From Bemisia tabaci (taxonomy: Eukaryota > Arthropoda > Insecta > Hemiptera > Aleyrodidae): DNA of 64,000 bases. The notes under the pieces were generated by a model. That model ran no database searches, was not told the origin of the DNA, and saw only the letters and a list, made by a program, of their open reading frames with translations. The translations under genes were made by a program, and so were the position numbers. The stretch covers positions 43,746,157-43,810,156 of the forward strand of contig NC_092797.1 in NCBI RefSeq assembly GCF_918797505.1, written 5' to 3'. This document shows positions 10,631 to 22,540 of this stretch, piece by piece. How positions within the stretch are numbered: the stretch's first letter is position 1; every line of letters starts with the position of its first letter.

Positions 10631-12227
10631 CGGAAATCAATTGAAACTCTCTTGATTCATGCTTGAGGACACGAGAGGATTTCTCCTCAAAAATGTTTAT
10701 ACCAGTTTTGACCCATTTCCTGAAGAACGCATTCTTCTGAAAATTAATTCTTATGAACGATTTTTTTTTTTTTTTAACCGTGTTTGCAATCGACGCTCAA
10801 ACTCAAAAACTACGAATCTCGGTTTTCAACGTAGCAGACTTCCTGGCATGTATTTTTTGAATGGAAAACTATTCAATAACCATTTTTAATGCTGTATTTT
10901 TAGTAGTTTTCAAAGGTACTTTCGTTATACGAAAACCGCATTTCCCTAGTGGTAAGCAACGACCATAATTAACTCGTCTATTGACTCAGCGAACATTATA
11001 GAGGAGCTAAGCAATTCAAAAGTCACGGAACTGCACTTTGATCTAACCCTGGAAGTCGGTTGCGGGCGCGGAGAGCAAAATTAATAGCGGAAAATATGAA
11101 TTGGAGTGAATTTCCGCTGACTTAGCGAGTTAATGAGGAAAAACTTGAAACAAACTTTCGGTCCAGGTGGTGGCTCTGGTCAAACAACTCCTTCCCTCCG
11201 TCGATCCCGACACAATGTAGAAACCAACGCTTTGATGCTGGTTCCTTGCATTTTGCGTAATTTCTTGGTTTTTGATGAAACAAACTCACGTTTCGGGCAG
11301 CAACTCCACTCGGACAAGTTTTCGATCTCCGAAGTTTAGGAGTTTCAGGCGATTCTTTTTTAAAGGAATCAGACTCAGATTCAATCGTACAATTTATTTA
11401 ATCATTCACGGAAAGCGCAAAAAAATTCGAAAAACCTGGAATTTTTACTTTTTAATTCATTCAGATTTTATTCGGGAAAACTGCATTTAAGTAGTTGAAA
11501 ACCCAACTGCATTTTAAATATGGAAATATATCGCGTTGAAAGATTTCGTGACGTCACATGAGGATCTGAGTGCCGTACATCCTTTTACCGCGTTTGTTTA
11601 TTTAATTTCTGAGTATCTCAACCGGTCATCGCCGTTTGACGTAAATTTTATCGATCTTTTTTGTTTATTGATTTATGTTTTTTAATGAATTTGTTCGTTG
11701 ATTAGATAATTCCTTAAAATGAGATGAGAATTTAACATAAACACAGACAATGATCGCCTAGTGGCGACTTTATATTGAATCCACAAGGATTGAAACTATC
11801 GGTCGTCGCTTCATATCACGCCCTACATTTCGGGCCTATGATGTGTTTTTAATTACTCTAACTTTAAAGCCCTTTTTACAACCAGTCAAGCTGTTTAAGG
11901 CTATTACGAGTCGCAGTTTTTGCTGAAATCTACCCTGAGACTCTCTATACTTTTGCGCATTCCTTGGATCATGGAACTGTCCTATCGAATTCATCCGACG
12001 TATTTGTAACTGACACGACGCAATCAAAATAAAAATTAAAAATCATGTGAGGTTAAATAAAATGACATTCTTTACTGTATGTAACCGTCTCCAAAAAACA
12101 CATGCTATGCACGTTTTATAGTTTGAGTAACCGTCATTTTCAGAAATTGCATCTAGTTCTCAATTGAATGTTAAATTCTTTGATAAGCATTACGGGATTG
12201 CATTCCTTGACAATACTTGACATATTA
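10631..12227. other. unassigned sequence
   Basis: Only short open frames without recognisable domains occur. No repeats shared with the window were noticed. Confidence 0.45.
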
Positions 12228-12460
12228 CACTGGAAAAAAAAAACACATTGGGTCCAAAGTCCAGACTCTTAAAAACATCGACAAGAAAAAATACTCTTGA
12301 TTCAATCGGATTTTTGCTTGAATCAAGAACCAAACCTCTTAATTTGAGCGGATTTCCTTTTGATCTAAGCAAAAATCTGATTGAATCAAGAGTATTTTTT
12401 TTGGTCAATATTTTCAAGAGTCTGGACTCTAGATCCAACGTGTTTTTTTTTTTTCCAGTG
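12228..12460. mobile_element. MITE family D, copy 2
   Basis: The termini are CACTGGAAAAAAAA and TTTTTCCAGTG, and the inner foldback is the same as in copy 1. It is flanked by TA on both sides. Confidence 0.88.
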
Positions 12461-13017
12461 TAAAATACGTACCACATACCTCTCGATCTTTGATCATCTC
12501 TGAAAATAGGAAAAATGTTTTGCTCTCTTCCTCTTTATCAACGGGGAAATATGAGTGAGAACATCCGCCTTCGGGATTTACGTAAATGTTGGGGAATCCA
12601 GTCCCGGTGAAAAGATTTTCGAAAGGACATTTTCGATGTAAATCTTGATAACCGCATGTCAAACACGGAGTCAAATTATGAAACTTTACAGTCAGCTGTC
12701 GGAAAGACTTCGTGGCAGAGAGGAGTGACGTTCGTATTACTTTTGCTTTTTTTTTTTTTTTTTTTTTATTTTACACTTCGCGAAGGAAATGAAGGCAAGT
12801 GACATCTCATGTCCTATCTGCAGAACGAGGTTCGGAGGCTCGGGAATTTCTGAGATATACTCTACCTCGGAGACAGGCTGAAATGTTCGCTTGTTAGAGG
12901 CACATCGTCAACTTCATCAATTACATCTCATGAGAAATTGCACGGAAAGGGATGTAATCTCCTCAGGAGACTTGTATCGACTTCACATTCCTAGTTCTTC
13001 TTAATTACTCCTTATTT
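12461..13017. other. unassigned sequence with a poly-T tract
   Basis: A run of about 19 T lies near 12750. No gene is supported. Confidence 0.45.
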
Positions 13018-13265
13018 TCTTTTTCTTCTTCTTCTTCTTCTTCTCTGTTTCTTATTCGCTCTCTCCTTCTATTATGTTCGTCTCCTTGTTTTCTTATTCC
13101 TCCTATTCCTCTCCTTTATATATTTCCTCTTCGTTTTCTTTTCCTTCTTTATTTTTTGCTCCTTCTTATTTTTCCTCTGTTTCTTATCTATCTGCTTACT
13201 TTGTCTTTTTTATTCTTCCTCTCCTTCCTCCTTTTCTTTTCTACTTATTTCTTACATTCCCTCCT
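13018..13265. repeat. pyrimidine-rich low-complexity tract
   Basis: About 250 bases are almost entirely C and T on the + strand, with a CTT-rich start. Open frames here encode only Ser/Phe/Leu runs and should not be read as genes. A purine-rich counterpart lies at 46411-46700. Confidence 0.85.
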
Positions 13266-13270
13266 CCTTT

Positions 13271-13640
13271 TCCAAGTAGCAGTGATCGTGATAAGTTACA
13301 ATTTGATCGGAGAATGTATCGCAATTTTACCGACGTCGATTTATTGCAATTTAATTGGATAAAAATTTCAATAAATTGCGATTTCATTGCATAAATTTGC
13401 AATATCATCGCTAATTTGACGACGATGATTTTTCGCAATGTTATCGAATAAAAAAACGGGATTAGTTAAGATAAAATTTCGATTTCATTGAACGCGATTT
13501 TATAGAGGTAAAATTGCGACAAGATTGAGAATAATCGCTCAGATGTTATTGAACCTAGCGATTTTATTGCCAAAAACCGTAAAAGAAAGCTCAACTTAAT
13601 TTCAAATTATTGATATTTTTCTGTTGAAAAATGCTACTCG
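13271..13640. repeat. internally repetitive element, possibly a MITE
   Basis: The segment contains many degenerate copies of words such as TTGCGATTTTATTG and GCAATTT. It is bounded by AAGTAGCA at the left and TGCTACT at the right, a possible short inverted terminus. The organisation resembles the repetitive inside of family E at 43722-44137. Confidence 0.4.
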
Positions 13641-15224
13641 GGTTTCTACTGAACTTGGTGTACTTACTATACTGGGTGTAAGTTACTTCCAGCCACTATA
13701 GGTACATAAAATATTTGTGCACCTCTACGAATGGTACCCTCAAAAATTCAAACTGTGGTGACTTAATGTAATAATATCCGCAAGAAAATGTCTCAGATAT
13801 TGCAACGCTGGCCTGTTCGTTTCAATTTCATGTATCTGAGAATATCCTTCGAGAGCTCCAATGGTGCACGAATTCTTTTGTTTTTATTGGGAGTGGCGTG
13901 GAAAATTTGCAGCTTGTTTACTGGCCCAAAAACTAAAATGTCGTGCATAATCTCATGAATATTCCTTGTTGAGGAAGGAAATGGCTAGAATTCCGAGCGC
14001 AACGCTTTCACGGCATACCGATTATCGTGACACCTCCAGCGAAGCAGAAACTATTTCTTGCCCACAAGTTAAGACTCGGAAAAGAATGCAGCTGTAGGGT
14101 CGAGTTATGTAAACTCAGAAATAGCTCCGTGTGATTAACGTGTTCCCCTCTTAAGTTTATAAGCAATAAAATGGACAACGCAAAGGTATCGCGGACAGAG
14201 AAGGTTAGTGACTTCGTAGTGTTTCCAAGAATACCATATTCAAAACTGGAAAATTGTATGGAAGCTCATGGCCTAATTAAGCCTTACACTTAAACGTTAG
14301 GGTAAAAAAAATCACTTTTAGTATTTAAAACGGACTGCTGGACAAAATCCGAACTAGGAAAAAAGTATCATACTTTTATTTCAGATTTTTAAAAAGAGAA
14401 TAGTTCTCATGGCGGAAAGTTCAGAAATTGACTGAAATCGACATTTTTACATACTATAAAACGGATGAAAAACAGTGCTGCCAACTTGGAAGATTCCTCG
14501 CTGCCTCGGTTTCAAGCGCATCAAGCAATATCATAGGTGCGTCCAGGGTGCTACGCCCCTCCCCCTCCCGTTCGCCCGGAAAAAGGGGAGAAAGAAAGAA
14601 GGAAGGTACGGATGAAAGAGGAAGTAATCACTTAAAGGGAAGTAATCACACTCGGTAATCACTTAAGACGAACTGACTCGACTGCATTTTAGATGTTTTA
14701 AAATTTCGATAGAAAATTGAGCAAAGCCCTCAGGACCCCCCTTCCCCGAGTAAAGTGTCTGGGTCCGCCGATGAGCGATAGCGCGCACTGAGTTTCCATT
14801 ACTCCCTAAAAATTCTGCCCAAAATCGGTCGTATTTAAATTAAAGCAAACCTCCTATCTCAAGAGAGTGCCGCTAAAATGAGAGAAAATAATCCGCCCCT
14901 GAAACTTGAGCCGTGGTGGTTGATCTTACCCGCAGTAAGTGAACAGTGCTGACTAATCTCAGCGTTATAGAGCCATGCTGCGGCAACCGAATAAATTTTC
15001 GAGGATGTTTGGCAACCCGGCCAACCCATATCGTGCCTTAATTAGAAGATCAAGCTCTCAGATGATCCGGGTATCCCTGTACTTTCGCCAAAGGTTGGAA
15101 CTGAATCTTTTACCCAACTCCCGGTTGCAAATTAGTTCCCTTTTGATGGTAACTAATCGATCATTAGAGGCGAGATCGGTGGTTGAGGTTTTGTGTCAAA
15201 ATTATGCATACCCTTTATTAATAT
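13641..15224. other. unassigned sequence
   Basis: No supported gene or shared repeat. A 112-codon frame overlapping 14975-15313 runs into the family A remnant and has no recognisable domain. Confidence 0.45.
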
Positions 15225-15395
15225 ACTACCGTGCTAAGGAAGAACGCCGTATGAGCCATCAGACATTGCCAAATTTCCGTCGACAAATCACAAATTTGCA
15301 GGAGAATTTGTGAGCGTTTTTCTTTCGAGTCTTCAGAGGATACCGTCCGTAATTTGATGTATAAAGTCTAAATATTTCAATGAAAATTGGCAACA
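15225..15395. mobile_element. MITE family A, decayed copy 1
   Basis: The left terminus (ACCGTGCTAAGGAAGAACGC, then TGAGC...TTGCCAAATTTCC) is clear. The right end is reduced to a short match around AAATTGGCAACATT. Confidence 0.7.
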
Positions 15396-15445
15396 TTACA
15401 TTACTTGTATTGAGTTTTTATTTAACATGGCAGTATAGTAATAAA

Positions 15446-16045
15446 TTCTAGCTGGAGCGCAATTCAGCTATGCATTCACCACTGCAAAAATGCAGCGTGC
15501 ATGGAGGCTATTTCCATTTTAATCTTCCGTCACATTCTTACGGCGCAATGATACAACTATTTGAACTCTCCGGAATGCGTGAGGTATCACGCCGCATTTG
15601 AAGGCGTTTTCAAAACAGTCAAGTTCCGATGCCCGGATTATCGTTTTGCATAGTTCATATTATTTTGTTTTCATTTCTAACCACTTGTTTATTGTTAATC
15701 CTCGTATAAAAACCACCCATTTGCTTTATACAATTCTAGCTGAAGCGCACTTAAGCTATGCATTCATGACTGCAAAAATGTGAACGGAAATCGAAAAGGC
15801 CAGCGTGCATGAAGGCTATTTCAATTGTAATCTTCCATCACATTCTTACGGCGCAATGATACAACTATTTGAACTCTCCGGAATGCGTGGGGTATCACGC
15901 CGCATTTGAAGGCGTTTTCAAAACAGTCAAGCTCCGATACCCGGATTATCGTCTTGCATAGTTCATATTATTTTGTTTTCATTTCTAACCACTTGTTTAT
16001 TCTTAATCCTCGTATAAAAACCACCCATTTGCTAAATACAATAAA
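15446..16045. repeat. tandem duplication, unit about 290-308 bp (family M)
   Basis: Two head-to-tail units share CTAGCTG(G/A)AGCGCA near their starts and GGCGCAATGATACAACTATT further in, followed by CTCTCCGGAATGCGTG. The offset is 288 bp at the start and 308 bp later, because unit 2 carries a small insertion. Related sequence occurs at 61345-61790 and, inverted, at 63407-63500. No function is known to me. Confidence 0.85.
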
Positions 16046-16113
16046 TTCTGGTTGAGAGCAGAGAGAAAATAAGAGCCCGTATTGAATATCAGAAAAGCGT
16101 GACACCCACATTT

Positions 16114-16250
16114 GGACTGCATTGTGCAATTTGGAACTATAAATTCTGGCTCTTCTGGAAAAACACTTATGTGCATAGGGAAACTAATGGTCAATACCCC
16201 GTTTTTAAACCGGGCTAGAATTCATAGTTCCAAATTGCAAAACACAGTCC
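16114..16250. mobile_element. MITE family G, copy 1
   Basis: The termini are GGACTGCATTGTGCAATTTG and its complement ending CACAGTCC. It is flanked by ATTT on both sides (4-bp target duplication). Members of this family contain ACTTATGTGCATAGGGAAAC inside. Confidence 0.88.
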
Positions 16251-18339
16251 ATTTCGCCACCGGAACTTCCCATCCTTTTTTTTCAGGCAATCGGACACCT
16301 GATGACTGATTTTTTATTTCTTGTGTAAAAGAACATGGGAAATCGAGACCATAAACTTGTTTCGGACTTATGTGATTTATCGGCAAAAATAGGTCTGTAG
16401 CTCGCTTAAAGTGGATTTGGCGTTTCTATTGACGTATATTGTGCGTTCTCCCTTATTCCAAAAAACACCAACGATTTTTATTTATATTTTATTGATAGAT
16501 ATTGATAGATTATATAGATTTTTATTGAAATTTTAATTTCTCTCAATAAGTCTGTGTTTTTTACTAGAGAACGGACGGGACAGTCAAATACATTGACTCT
16601 AGTGAAAGGGAATTAAAATTTTAAAAATCCAGATCTGTGTCGTTTTTTAAAGGAAAAATAACTTTTAATACATTAGTCTAGAAACGGCACATCCTCGAAA
16701 AGCGAGCTGTGGATGTATTTTCGCTGAAATAATGATCTCAATCCGAAAAAAGTATTGTTTTGATTTGTCATGTTATTTTTAATGAGGAATGAAAAAGAAG
16801 TCATCAGATGTCTAATTCACTCAAAAACGCAGGAAGATCAAGTGGTCACGCACTGCTGTTATTCAATCCGGGCTCTTATTTTCTCTTTGGGGGAAAAAAT
16901 ATTTTGTTGTATTTCCATTACTCATGATTCAAACCCTTTTATTTGAGGACGAAGTAGTGCGCCGTCAGGGATAGCCACCATATTAGTGCTGACTTCATCA
17001 TAGAGCTGACACTTCATCTAAGACTAGACTTCATCTGAGCTGAACACTCTCCCCCCTCAGTTTCGTACTGGTGCGCATTAGAGTTCAAAAAATTTATTTT
17101 TGACTCTAATTTGAATTGTTGGAGTTTCTTGGCTTTGTTTCTCCGCGAAATGGTGTGGACCCAGCACCATTTCTCCACCTTGTTACATACCGTTCGGGCC
17201 ACTTCTTAGTGTTTTTTTTCACTTCATCATAGATACTCTTTGTTAAATTGAATTGGATCCAAGCGATAACTATCACATGACCCCTCTCAATGTTACTAAT
17301 GAGAATAGATCAATGTACACATCGTTTTTCTGTAACTCTAGCTCTAACGTAACTCTGATAACGTCTACCTTGCAAGCACCCAGACGTAGAGAACTTCTTT
17401 CCCTTTAAGTACGTCATAAGATACCTGAAAGGCTACGCATGATTTACTCCTTCTCCGAGGCATAGTCGAGTTCCATTGAAGGAACTCCGCTAATAATAAG
17501 ATTTGACGACAGTGAATAATCATGAACATTCAAGAAAGTGTGGATTTCCGAGCAAGTAAATGTGGGGTGAGAATATTACGGAGCCTTCGAGTTTGTAAGC
17601 GACGAAACTCTTGAAAAAAAGGGAGAGAGAAAAATCATCGGTGCTTACAAGCAAGACGTAAGCACATTTCGCTTCGAGCCCTGAGACGAGTGTGAATGAG
17701 TCAATTTTTTAGTCCGCGCTTTGGTATAAATAAAATCTTTCCGCGTAACCCTAATCAAAGGACATACACGGAAACAGGGCATTAACAGCTTGCTCACCAG
17801 TGGCAATGCTAATTGGGATGGCGTTCTTGCGGTGGTGGAGTAATGTAGATAGTTCTTTCAGATCGTGAGCTCCCGCAATACCCTTTAATGGAAAAGTACA
17901 CTTTAATTGCTCAATTGAGATCCAACCACTTTTTTCGCGATTAAACCTTTCCGCAGAATTAACCGCGAAGTACCTCTTACGGTGTGAATTCTCTCTTGCG
18001 TGGTCTTAGAAAATTTTCTATCGATTCTAAAACAACTTAAGGAAACACCCTTAAGTTTTTGAGACAGTGTATGAGTCTCAGATTAGATGGACTGAATCTC
18101 GTTTGTGAGTAGCTAAGCTCGTGATTACTTCAACTCAGTTTTGAAAATATGCACAATGAAAAGATTAGTTCCTCCCGTTTTTACATTTAATCTTACATTT
18201 ATTCGTTGCTCTTCTTTTTAAAGAAAGAAACAGAGGTAAAATCACGGTAGAACGTCTTTCCCCTTCTATTTCATCGTAATATTTCTTCCGGTATCAGAGC
18301 CTCAAGATGGGTTGTCTTGGGATCTTTTATCTTCTAAAT
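16251..18339. other. unassigned sequence
   Basis: About 2 kb without a supported gene or a shared repeat; open frames are short and unconvincing. Confidence 0.45.
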
Positions 18340-18580
18340 GGGCCGCGCTTAACAGAAAGGAACCAAGCCACTTTACCTGTTGCCAAAAATCACGCACTTT
18401 AATTTTTCACAAGACAACGTTTGTGGGGATTCCTTTGAAAATGTTAAAGAATTTGCTTTGTACTATGCAAAAAATTTACTGAAATGTTCACAAAAATCAG
18501 TACCACGCAAAAAATTGAATTGCCAGATTAAATTTGGCAATAGCTGATGTGGTCTGGTTCCTTTCTGCTGAACGCGGTCC
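18340..18580. mobile_element. MITE family H, copy 1
   Basis: The left end GGGCCGCGCTTAACAGAAAG and the right end CTTTCTGCTGAACGCGGTCC are inverted repeats. AAAT lies on both sides (18336-18339 and 18581-18584). The subterminal word AATTTGGCAATAGCTGATG is diagnostic of the family. Confidence 0.88.
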
Positions 18581-18737
18581 AAATAGTAGGTATTAGAAAG
18601 CAAACACAAGTAATGAAATAGAAAAATCTAAGGAGAGAAATAAGTAGAAGAATATTGTTATTTAAGGCAATGAAAACTCCTAAGTATTTCAAAGGTGATG
18701 AGAAGATGAACTGCTGCGTAGTACGGTGCAGCTAATT

Positions 18738-18776
18738 ACATACATACATATAAGTCGATTTACAGCACTCCCTCGC
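18738..18776 (-). mobile_element. 39-bp extreme 5'-truncated RTE insertion
   Basis: On the minus strand this is only the last codons, stop and tail of the RTE (GAGGGAGTGCTGTAAATCGA followed by ATGT repeats). It sits between perfect 10-bp direct repeats GCAGCTAATT at 18728-18737 and 18777-18786, so even this tiny piece is a complete retrotransposition event. Confidence 0.88.
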
Positions 18777-19162
18777 GCAGCTAATTCTGATCTTAAATAA
18801 AGTCCAGATGTTTTATGAGAAAGAATGTCAGTGATAAGCAATCTATCAATCACATTTAATCCTTAATCACTGTTACGGTACGGATTTAATTAGGTAACCT
18901 AAAGTGTAGCCGTACGAATTCAGTTAATCATATCGAGAATTTTCAAGAGTTTCCATGATAAAGTATGATTTGTTTAATTTAAACTCGAGACGTTAACATT
19001 AGCATTAAGTAAATACATGTCGAGCAAATGGACTGCATTTTGCAATTCGGACCTATAAATTCTGGCTCATCTGAAAAAACACTTATGTGCATAGGGAAAC
19101 TAACGGCACATACGTTGTTTTAAAACTGGGCCGGAATTTATAGGTATATATATGAGTCGCTT

Positions 19163-20152
19163 TTATAGCGCTCTTTGGCGCTGTGCGACGCCTAATCGCC
19201 ACAAAGCTCGGTCTTCCCACAGGTCATCAGGGAGTTGACAATCTCTTATCTCATTTAACACCCCCTGTCGCCAACCTCTCACTGGGCGTCCCCTACGTCT
19301 CCTCCCAGGAGGAACCCAATCAAGCATCTTTTTTGGCAGCCTCTCTTCCGTCATCCTATTGACATGACCATACCAAACAAGTTGTTTGGTCATGACGTCG
19401 AACACGATGTCATTTTCGACTTCCATTATCTGACGCACTCTATCATTACGGACCCGATCTCTCCTAGAAATTCCTGCTGACCTTCTCCAGAAATCCATCT
19501 CCGTTGCTCTTAGCATATCCTGTGTCCGTTTCTTCAGCTGCCAAACTTCACATCCGTATGTTAATATACTTTTGACTACAGCGTTGTATATCCTCCTCTT
19601 GTTATCTTTGGAAATCCGCTGATCCCAGAGGATTCCATTTAACATCGCTATAGCCTTCCTTGCTAAGGTGTTTCTTTCCCTGATAGCTTGATCCGTCCTT
19701 CCATCCTGGGTCAACCGCACTCCCAAGTACTTAAAGTGCTCGCAGCCTTTGATCTGCTGCCCATCCTCCAACTCAATGCTTTGCTGATCACCGCCAAAAG
19801 TCATCTTCTCAGATTTGGATATGCTGACTTCCAAACCCCACTTCCGATACTCTTCTACTAGCTTGCGCATCATGTATTCCGCGTCATCTTGATCTTGAGC
19901 AACCACCACCTGGTCATCAGCAAAGCACAGAGTAAACAGAGTCTCGAGATCACCCAAGGGGACACCCATGCCAGAGCATTTCTTTTTCCATTCTTTTAGC
20001 ACGCACTCGAGATAAATTTTAAATAATGTTGGCGACAAACAACATCCCTGTTTTAAACCCTTAGTCACATAAAATCCCGCTGACAACCCCCCATGGCACT
20101 TAATTTTGGTAAAACTCCCTTTATAAAATCGCTTAACAGCGTCAATCAACCC
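19163..20152 (-). pseudogene. RTE polyprotein, C-terminal part of reverse transcriptase in the shifted frame
   Basis: This frame continues the upstream one after a single-base shift: it reads RGLIDAVKRFYK where the truncated copy at 8.3 kb reads RGLINAIKLFYQ without a break. It has no ATG of its own (the first codon after the join is TTG). Motifs are GLKQGCCLSPTLFKIYLE, catalytic FADD, KYLGV, TYGCEVW, WRRSAGISRRDRVRN, QLVWYGHV and GRRRRGRPVRGW, and it ends at a stop by 19163. All catalytic residues I can see are intact, so one frameshift separates this copy from a complete polyprotein. A sequencing error is also possible. Confidence 0.92.
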
Positions 20153-22032
20153 CCGTTAAAATTCGATTTTTCCAAGGCCTCCCAAAGTTTCACCAACGGC
20201 ACGCTGTCATACGCCTTCTGGAGATCCACAAAAATTAAATGCAGTTCCTGAGCTACGGCCATTTTCTTCTCAATGACCTGGACAATAACAAAGAGGTGAT
20301 CTATCGTAGACCTGCCAGCTCTAAAACCAGCCTGCTCCTCTGCTTCGTGATCCTGCCATTCGTCCTCGATCTTCGCTTTCAGTATCTTCCCGTACACTTT
20401 GCTTATTGTCCCGGTCACTGAGAGCCCCCGGTAGTTGTTACAGTCGTCCTTCCTTCCCTTCTTTTTGTAGATGGCCTTGATCCAAGACTCCTTCCACTCC
20501 CTTGGTACCTCGTCACCCCTGATGCATTGCTGCATCAGTTTCCTGAGGCACTCAAAGAGCTTGGCAGTCCCGTACTTGACCAACTCAACAGGAATCCCGC
20601 CAGGACCCGGCGCTTTATCATTAATTAGCTCTTTAACCGCTTTAATTATGTCACAAGTGTGAATCTCCAAGTTGTTCATTCTTCCGTTGTCCGTGCTGCT
20701 GTCTCGAAACTCTGGGCGCCTTTCCGTCAAAAGATCTTTAAAATGATCCTCCAGTTTTTTAAGTGATATCGGAGAAACGATGTCGCGCTTCATGTCTCTA
20801 CGTAAACCTTTAATTAACTTCCAGCTCTCAGCACTTTTTCTCCCCCCTAGGTAGGTGTTAATTCTAGAACAGTTGCTTTCCCAAGCTTCATTCTTCTTCC
20901 GTGTTATGAGGCTCCTAACTTTAGACTGAGCTTTCCTGTAAGCAACTTTATCTTCAGTCTTTTTAGACGACAGAAATATAAGGTGTTTTTGCCTCTTAAG
21001 ATTTATCTCGTCTTCAATTTCTTCATCCCACCAGTAAGGATGCTGGTATTTATTACTGGTTTTGTGAACACCTAGGGCTTCTTTCGCTGCAGAGTGGATA
21101 CAATCTTTGATGAACTGATATTGCTCTTCCGTGGTACCCGAGAGTCCACCCCCCAGCTTCTCATCTAAGCGTTTCCGATACAGATCCTTGACACTAGGGT
21201 GCTCCAAACTTTCGATGTTATACCATACTTCATGATTTTGCGTTCCCTGACTCTGCTGTTGCTCAGGCATTGGCTCTTTATCTTTAATCCCTTTAACGGG
21301 AAACGCTATATCTGCTCGGAGGAAATGATGATCACTGCCGCAAGAGAGTCCCCTGCACACTCTAACTTGCTGCAATTTCAACTTAGTAGTGTGCTTTACA
21401 ATTACATAATCGATGATGGATTTCAATCCTCGCGTTGGCTGGACCCAGGTATACTTATGGATGTCTTTGTGTTGAAAAAAGCCATTCAAAATTTTCATCT
21501 CAGTTTGAGAACAAATTGAGATGAGCCGATCACCGTTATCATTAACAGCATCCTCCCCAAACGGTCCAACAACTTTACAGTTTACTCGTCGTCCCGTTCT
21601 GCTGTTCAAATCACCCATAAGAATGGCTTCCCTGCCAGCACCAACGTTCAGTATTTCATCATTCAGATCTTCGAAGAATTGGTCCTTACATGCGACAGTG
21701 GCATCATCATTTACACCATATACTCCGAGCAGCGTGATCTTATGTCCGCACAGGTTAAGGTTCATTTTGATAATGCGCTGGTTGACGGCCTCCCAAGTGC
21801 CCACGAACTTACGTAGGCTTCTCCGCAAAAGTATTGCTACTCCTTGCTGAGCACGCTGATCTTTGGCTACGCCGCTGTAGAATAGATCATAGTCACCGTA
21901 ATTCTCTGACCCGTGCCCTTTTTTCTTGGTCTCAGTAAGAACAGCGACATCCACTCCAAGTTTCTGAATCTCCGATATCACTTCCGGTAACTTATTTGAA
22001 ATGCCTTGGACATTCCACGTCCCAAATACCAT
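20146..22032 (-). CDS. RTE polyprotein, N-terminal part: AP-like endonuclease and start of reverse transcriptase
   Basis: The frame is open from 22218 but begins there with GTG; the first ATG (22032) starts exactly at MVFGTWNVQG, the beginning of the endonuclease fold, so I choose it. In the numbering of the 690-codon open frame, endonuclease motifs are W68-N69, E96 in LTETKKK, GDLNS at 202-206, D270 in IDYV and SDHH at 294-297. The linker to about 520 is rich in charged residues. RT then starts with DKAPGPGGIP, YRGLSVTGTISK, EEQAGFRAGRS and FVDLQKAYDS (663-672, first catalytic Asp). The frame ends early in NFNGG-stop, because one base is missing in a run of G near 20154. The enzyme would nick target DNA and prime reverse transcription there. 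Confidence 0.93.
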   Translation of the reverse strand: MVFGTWNVQGISNKLPEVISEIQKLGVDVAVLTETKKKGHGSENYGDYDLFYSGVAKDQRAQQGVAILLRRSLRKFVGTWEAVNQRIIKMNLNLCGHKITLLGVYGVNDDATVACKDQFFEDLNDEILNVGAGREAILMGDLNSRTGRRVNCKVVGPFGEDAVNDNGDRLISICSQTEMKILNGFFQHKDIHKYTWVQPTRGLKSIIDYVIVKHTTKLKLQQVRVCRGLSCGSDHHFLRADIAFPVKGIKDKEPMPEQQQSQGTQNHEVWYNIESLEHPSVKDLYRKRLDEKLGGGLSGTTEEQYQFIKDCIHSAAKEALGVHKTSNKYQHPYWWDEEIEDEINLKRQKHLIFLSSKKTEDKVAYRKAQSKVRSLITRKKNEAWESNCSRINTYLGGRKSAESWKLIKGLRRDMKRDIVSPISLKKLEDHFKDLLTERRPEFRDSSTDNGRMNNLEIHTCDIIKAVKELINDKAPGPGGIPVELVKYGTAKLFECLRKLMQQCIRGDEVPREWKESWIKAIYKKKGRKDDCNNYRGLSVTGTISKVYGKILKAKIEDEWQDHEAEEQAGFRAGRSTIDHLFVIVQVIEKKMAVAQELHLIFVDLQKAYDSVPLVKLWEALEKSNFNGG

Positions 22033-22480
22033 TGTCCGTTTTCTCAATTTTTGTCGACGTGTCCGTTTAGTTCTAGTGGTACCGAGGCTTGTATTGTTAG
22101 GTCGTTTAACAGTAAAACTTTTTACAAGTACCGGGGAGTTAGCCCGATGACTCAACCCCCAACCTGGAGGACCAGGGTTTGATTTCGGAGTTGCCTCTCC
22201 TAGACAGGTTGCTTTCACTTCAGCTCAGAGCCCTGTCTGCCCTTCTAGCAGGTGGTTCATACGCCCAGAGGCCGGTGACCATCTCCACTGCCCCCTTTGA
22301 GGCAGGGGCTACCAGCTGGGGTCCGCAGGATTGCTAAACCTGTGACAACAGTCCCCCATACGGGCCATTTATAGGTCCAAATTGCAAAATGTAGTCCAAA
22401 TAAAAGTAATAATTTTTAACTGCCGAGAAAAACCAACCAAAAATCTACGCGGTTTGTAATACAAAATCTTTAGATTTGTA

Positions 22481-22540
22481 CTATTCGACCTCCTAGGAGC
22501 TCGGTGTGCCTATTCAATTAGTTGAAGGCGTTTTTGTGGG
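22481..22540. repeat. short dispersed repeat P, copy 1
   Basis: CTATTCGACCTCCTAGGAGC and about 40 further related bases recur at 33929-33990. The element boundaries are not visible. Confidence 0.5.

Larger units (their letters stand above)
19146..22366 (-). mobile_element. near-intact full-length RTE-type non-LTR retrotransposon
   Basis: The 3221-bp element is bounded by the perfect 10-bp duplication ATTTATAGGT (19136-19145, 22367-22376). It reads on the minus strand: a 5' region of about 330 bp, an endonuclease-reverse transcriptase frame with one frameshift, a short 3' end and an AT-repeat tail. The sharp edges inside a known MITE prove both ends. RTE elements typically have one polyprotein, a very short 3' UTR and a simple-repeat tail, all seen here; the clade name is inference from that and from the endonuclease start MVFGTWNVQG. 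Confidence 0.93.
19030..22397. mobile_element. MITE family G, copy 2, interrupted by a full-length RTE
   Basis: The left 116 bp (GGACTGCATTTTGCAATTCG ... ATTTATAGGT) and the right 31 bp (ATTTATAGGTCCAAATTGCA ... GTAGTCC) together form one G element. The RTE lies between the two copies of ATTTATAGGT. AAAT flanks the whole element on both sides (19026-19029, 22398-22401). Confidence 0.92.

Noticed and set aside
13074..13394. 106-codon Ser/Phe/Leu-rich frame
   Set aside because: It is a translation of the pyrimidine tract.
21199..21850. Two plus-strand frames of 106 and 109 codons
   Set aside because: They are antisense shadows of the RTE endonuclease coding sequence.
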